From: Lachnospiraceae bacterium
GTDB lineage: Bacteria > Bacillota > Clostridia > Lachnospirales > Lachnospiraceae
Length of the DNA stretch: 13,910 nucleotides
Assembly: GCA_020860745.1 (NCBI GenBank)
Contig: JAJBTR010000099.1
Coordinates: 1 to 13,910 of the forward strand
Direction: 5' to 3'
Below the pieces are notes generated by a model. It searched no databases and was not told the DNA's origin. It was given only the letters and a program-made list of their open reading frames with translations. Positions 13,762 through 13,910 of this stretch are shown here, in pieces. Position 1 is the first letter of the stretch, and each line of letters begins with the position of its first letter. Both the position numbers and the translations under genes were made by a program.

Positions 13762-13910
13762 TTATAGAATATATTGTTTTTTTGCTTCGAAAAGAAGTTT
13801 TTCGCGGAACGCCGGATGAGCGATCGTAATCAGTTCCCTGGTCCGTTCTTTCAGGGTTTTTCCGCGCAGTTTAGCGATTCCATATTCCGTCACAATGTAA
13901 TCTACATCAT
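13762..13910 (-). CDS. Acyl-CoA:acetate / 4-hydroxybutyrate CoA-transferase, C-terminal end only
   Basis: The last 48 codons of a minus-strand gene that continues past the window. The visible peptide begins DVDYIVTEYGIAKLRGKTLKERT and continues into IAHPAFREKL and EAKK before TAA at 13764-13762. TEYG-A-LRG-(T/S)-ER and AHP-FR are the standard C-terminal signature of the acetyl-CoA hydrolase/transferase family (AcetylCoA_hyd_C, PF13336), which covers butyryl-CoA:acetate CoA-transferase, 4-hydroxybutyrate CoA-transferase (AbfT/Cat2) and acetyl-CoA hydrolase. These swap CoA between carboxylic acids during fermentation. The catalytic glutamate lies outside the window, so the substrate class cannot be chosen. 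It is convergent with the phloretin-hydrolase-like gene. Confidence 0.88.
   Translation of the reverse strand, partial: DVDYIVTEYGIAKLRGKTLKERTRELITIAHPAFREKLLFEAKKQYIL

Overview
The window looks like a chromosomal segment of a mid-GC anaerobic Firmicute, most likely a gut Lachnospiraceae or a close relative. This is an inference from gene content: a minimal SmsC/SmsB-type Fe-S assembly pair, a YqhD-type alcohol dehydrogenase, a relic of the clostridial AAA-ATPase_like (PF09820) family, a CoA-transferase of the acyl/4-hydroxybutyrate type, and strong AGGAGG ribosome sites. Both edges cut through genes.

Bases 1-2518 (+): the 3' part of an ABC ATPase (SmsC/SufC-like), then a 215-base gap with a nested, RNA-like set of inverted repeats, then SmsB (SufB/D-like scaffold) and an HD-domain hydrolase. 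Bases 2596-4752 (+): a good sigma-A promoter, an array of tandem palindromic repeats in the presumed leader, an iron-dependent alcohol dehydrogenase, and a dCMP deaminase. Bases 4757-5837 (-): a relic of a PF09820 protein and a LysR-type regulator.

Bases 6115-12394 (+), divergent from the LysR gene, hold a compact redox operon: a small two-repeat protein (frameshifted), a VAO/PCMH-fold FAD oxidase, a GlcF/HdrD-like Fe-S protein (frameshifted and interrupted by an amber codon), a second FAD oxidase, and a flavin amine-oxidase-like protein. Two FAD subunits plus one 2x[4Fe-4S]+CCG subunit is the composition of glycolate-oxidase-like GlcDEF complexes, so the operon probably encoded a membrane-free oxidase or dehydrogenase of an unknown hydroxy or phenolic substrate. 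Two of its five genes are broken in this sequence.

Bases 12504-13349 (+) encode a protein resembling the phloretin hydrolase / 2,4-diacetylphloroglucinol (DAPG) hydrolase family, followed by a clear terminator. With the redox operon this raises the possibility of a polyphenol or acylphenol catabolic locus. Bases 13420-13761 hold no gene but three inverted-repeat structures, one a perfect 19-bp hairpin. The window ends in the C-terminus of a CoA-transferase on the minus strand.

No complete mobile element, CRISPR array, tRNA or rRNA was recognised. The most unusual items are the structured sms intergenic region, the palindromic repeat array with a compensatory base change, the T8/TGA frameshift site, and the partly decayed LysR-linked redox operon beside the phloretin-hydrolase-like gene.
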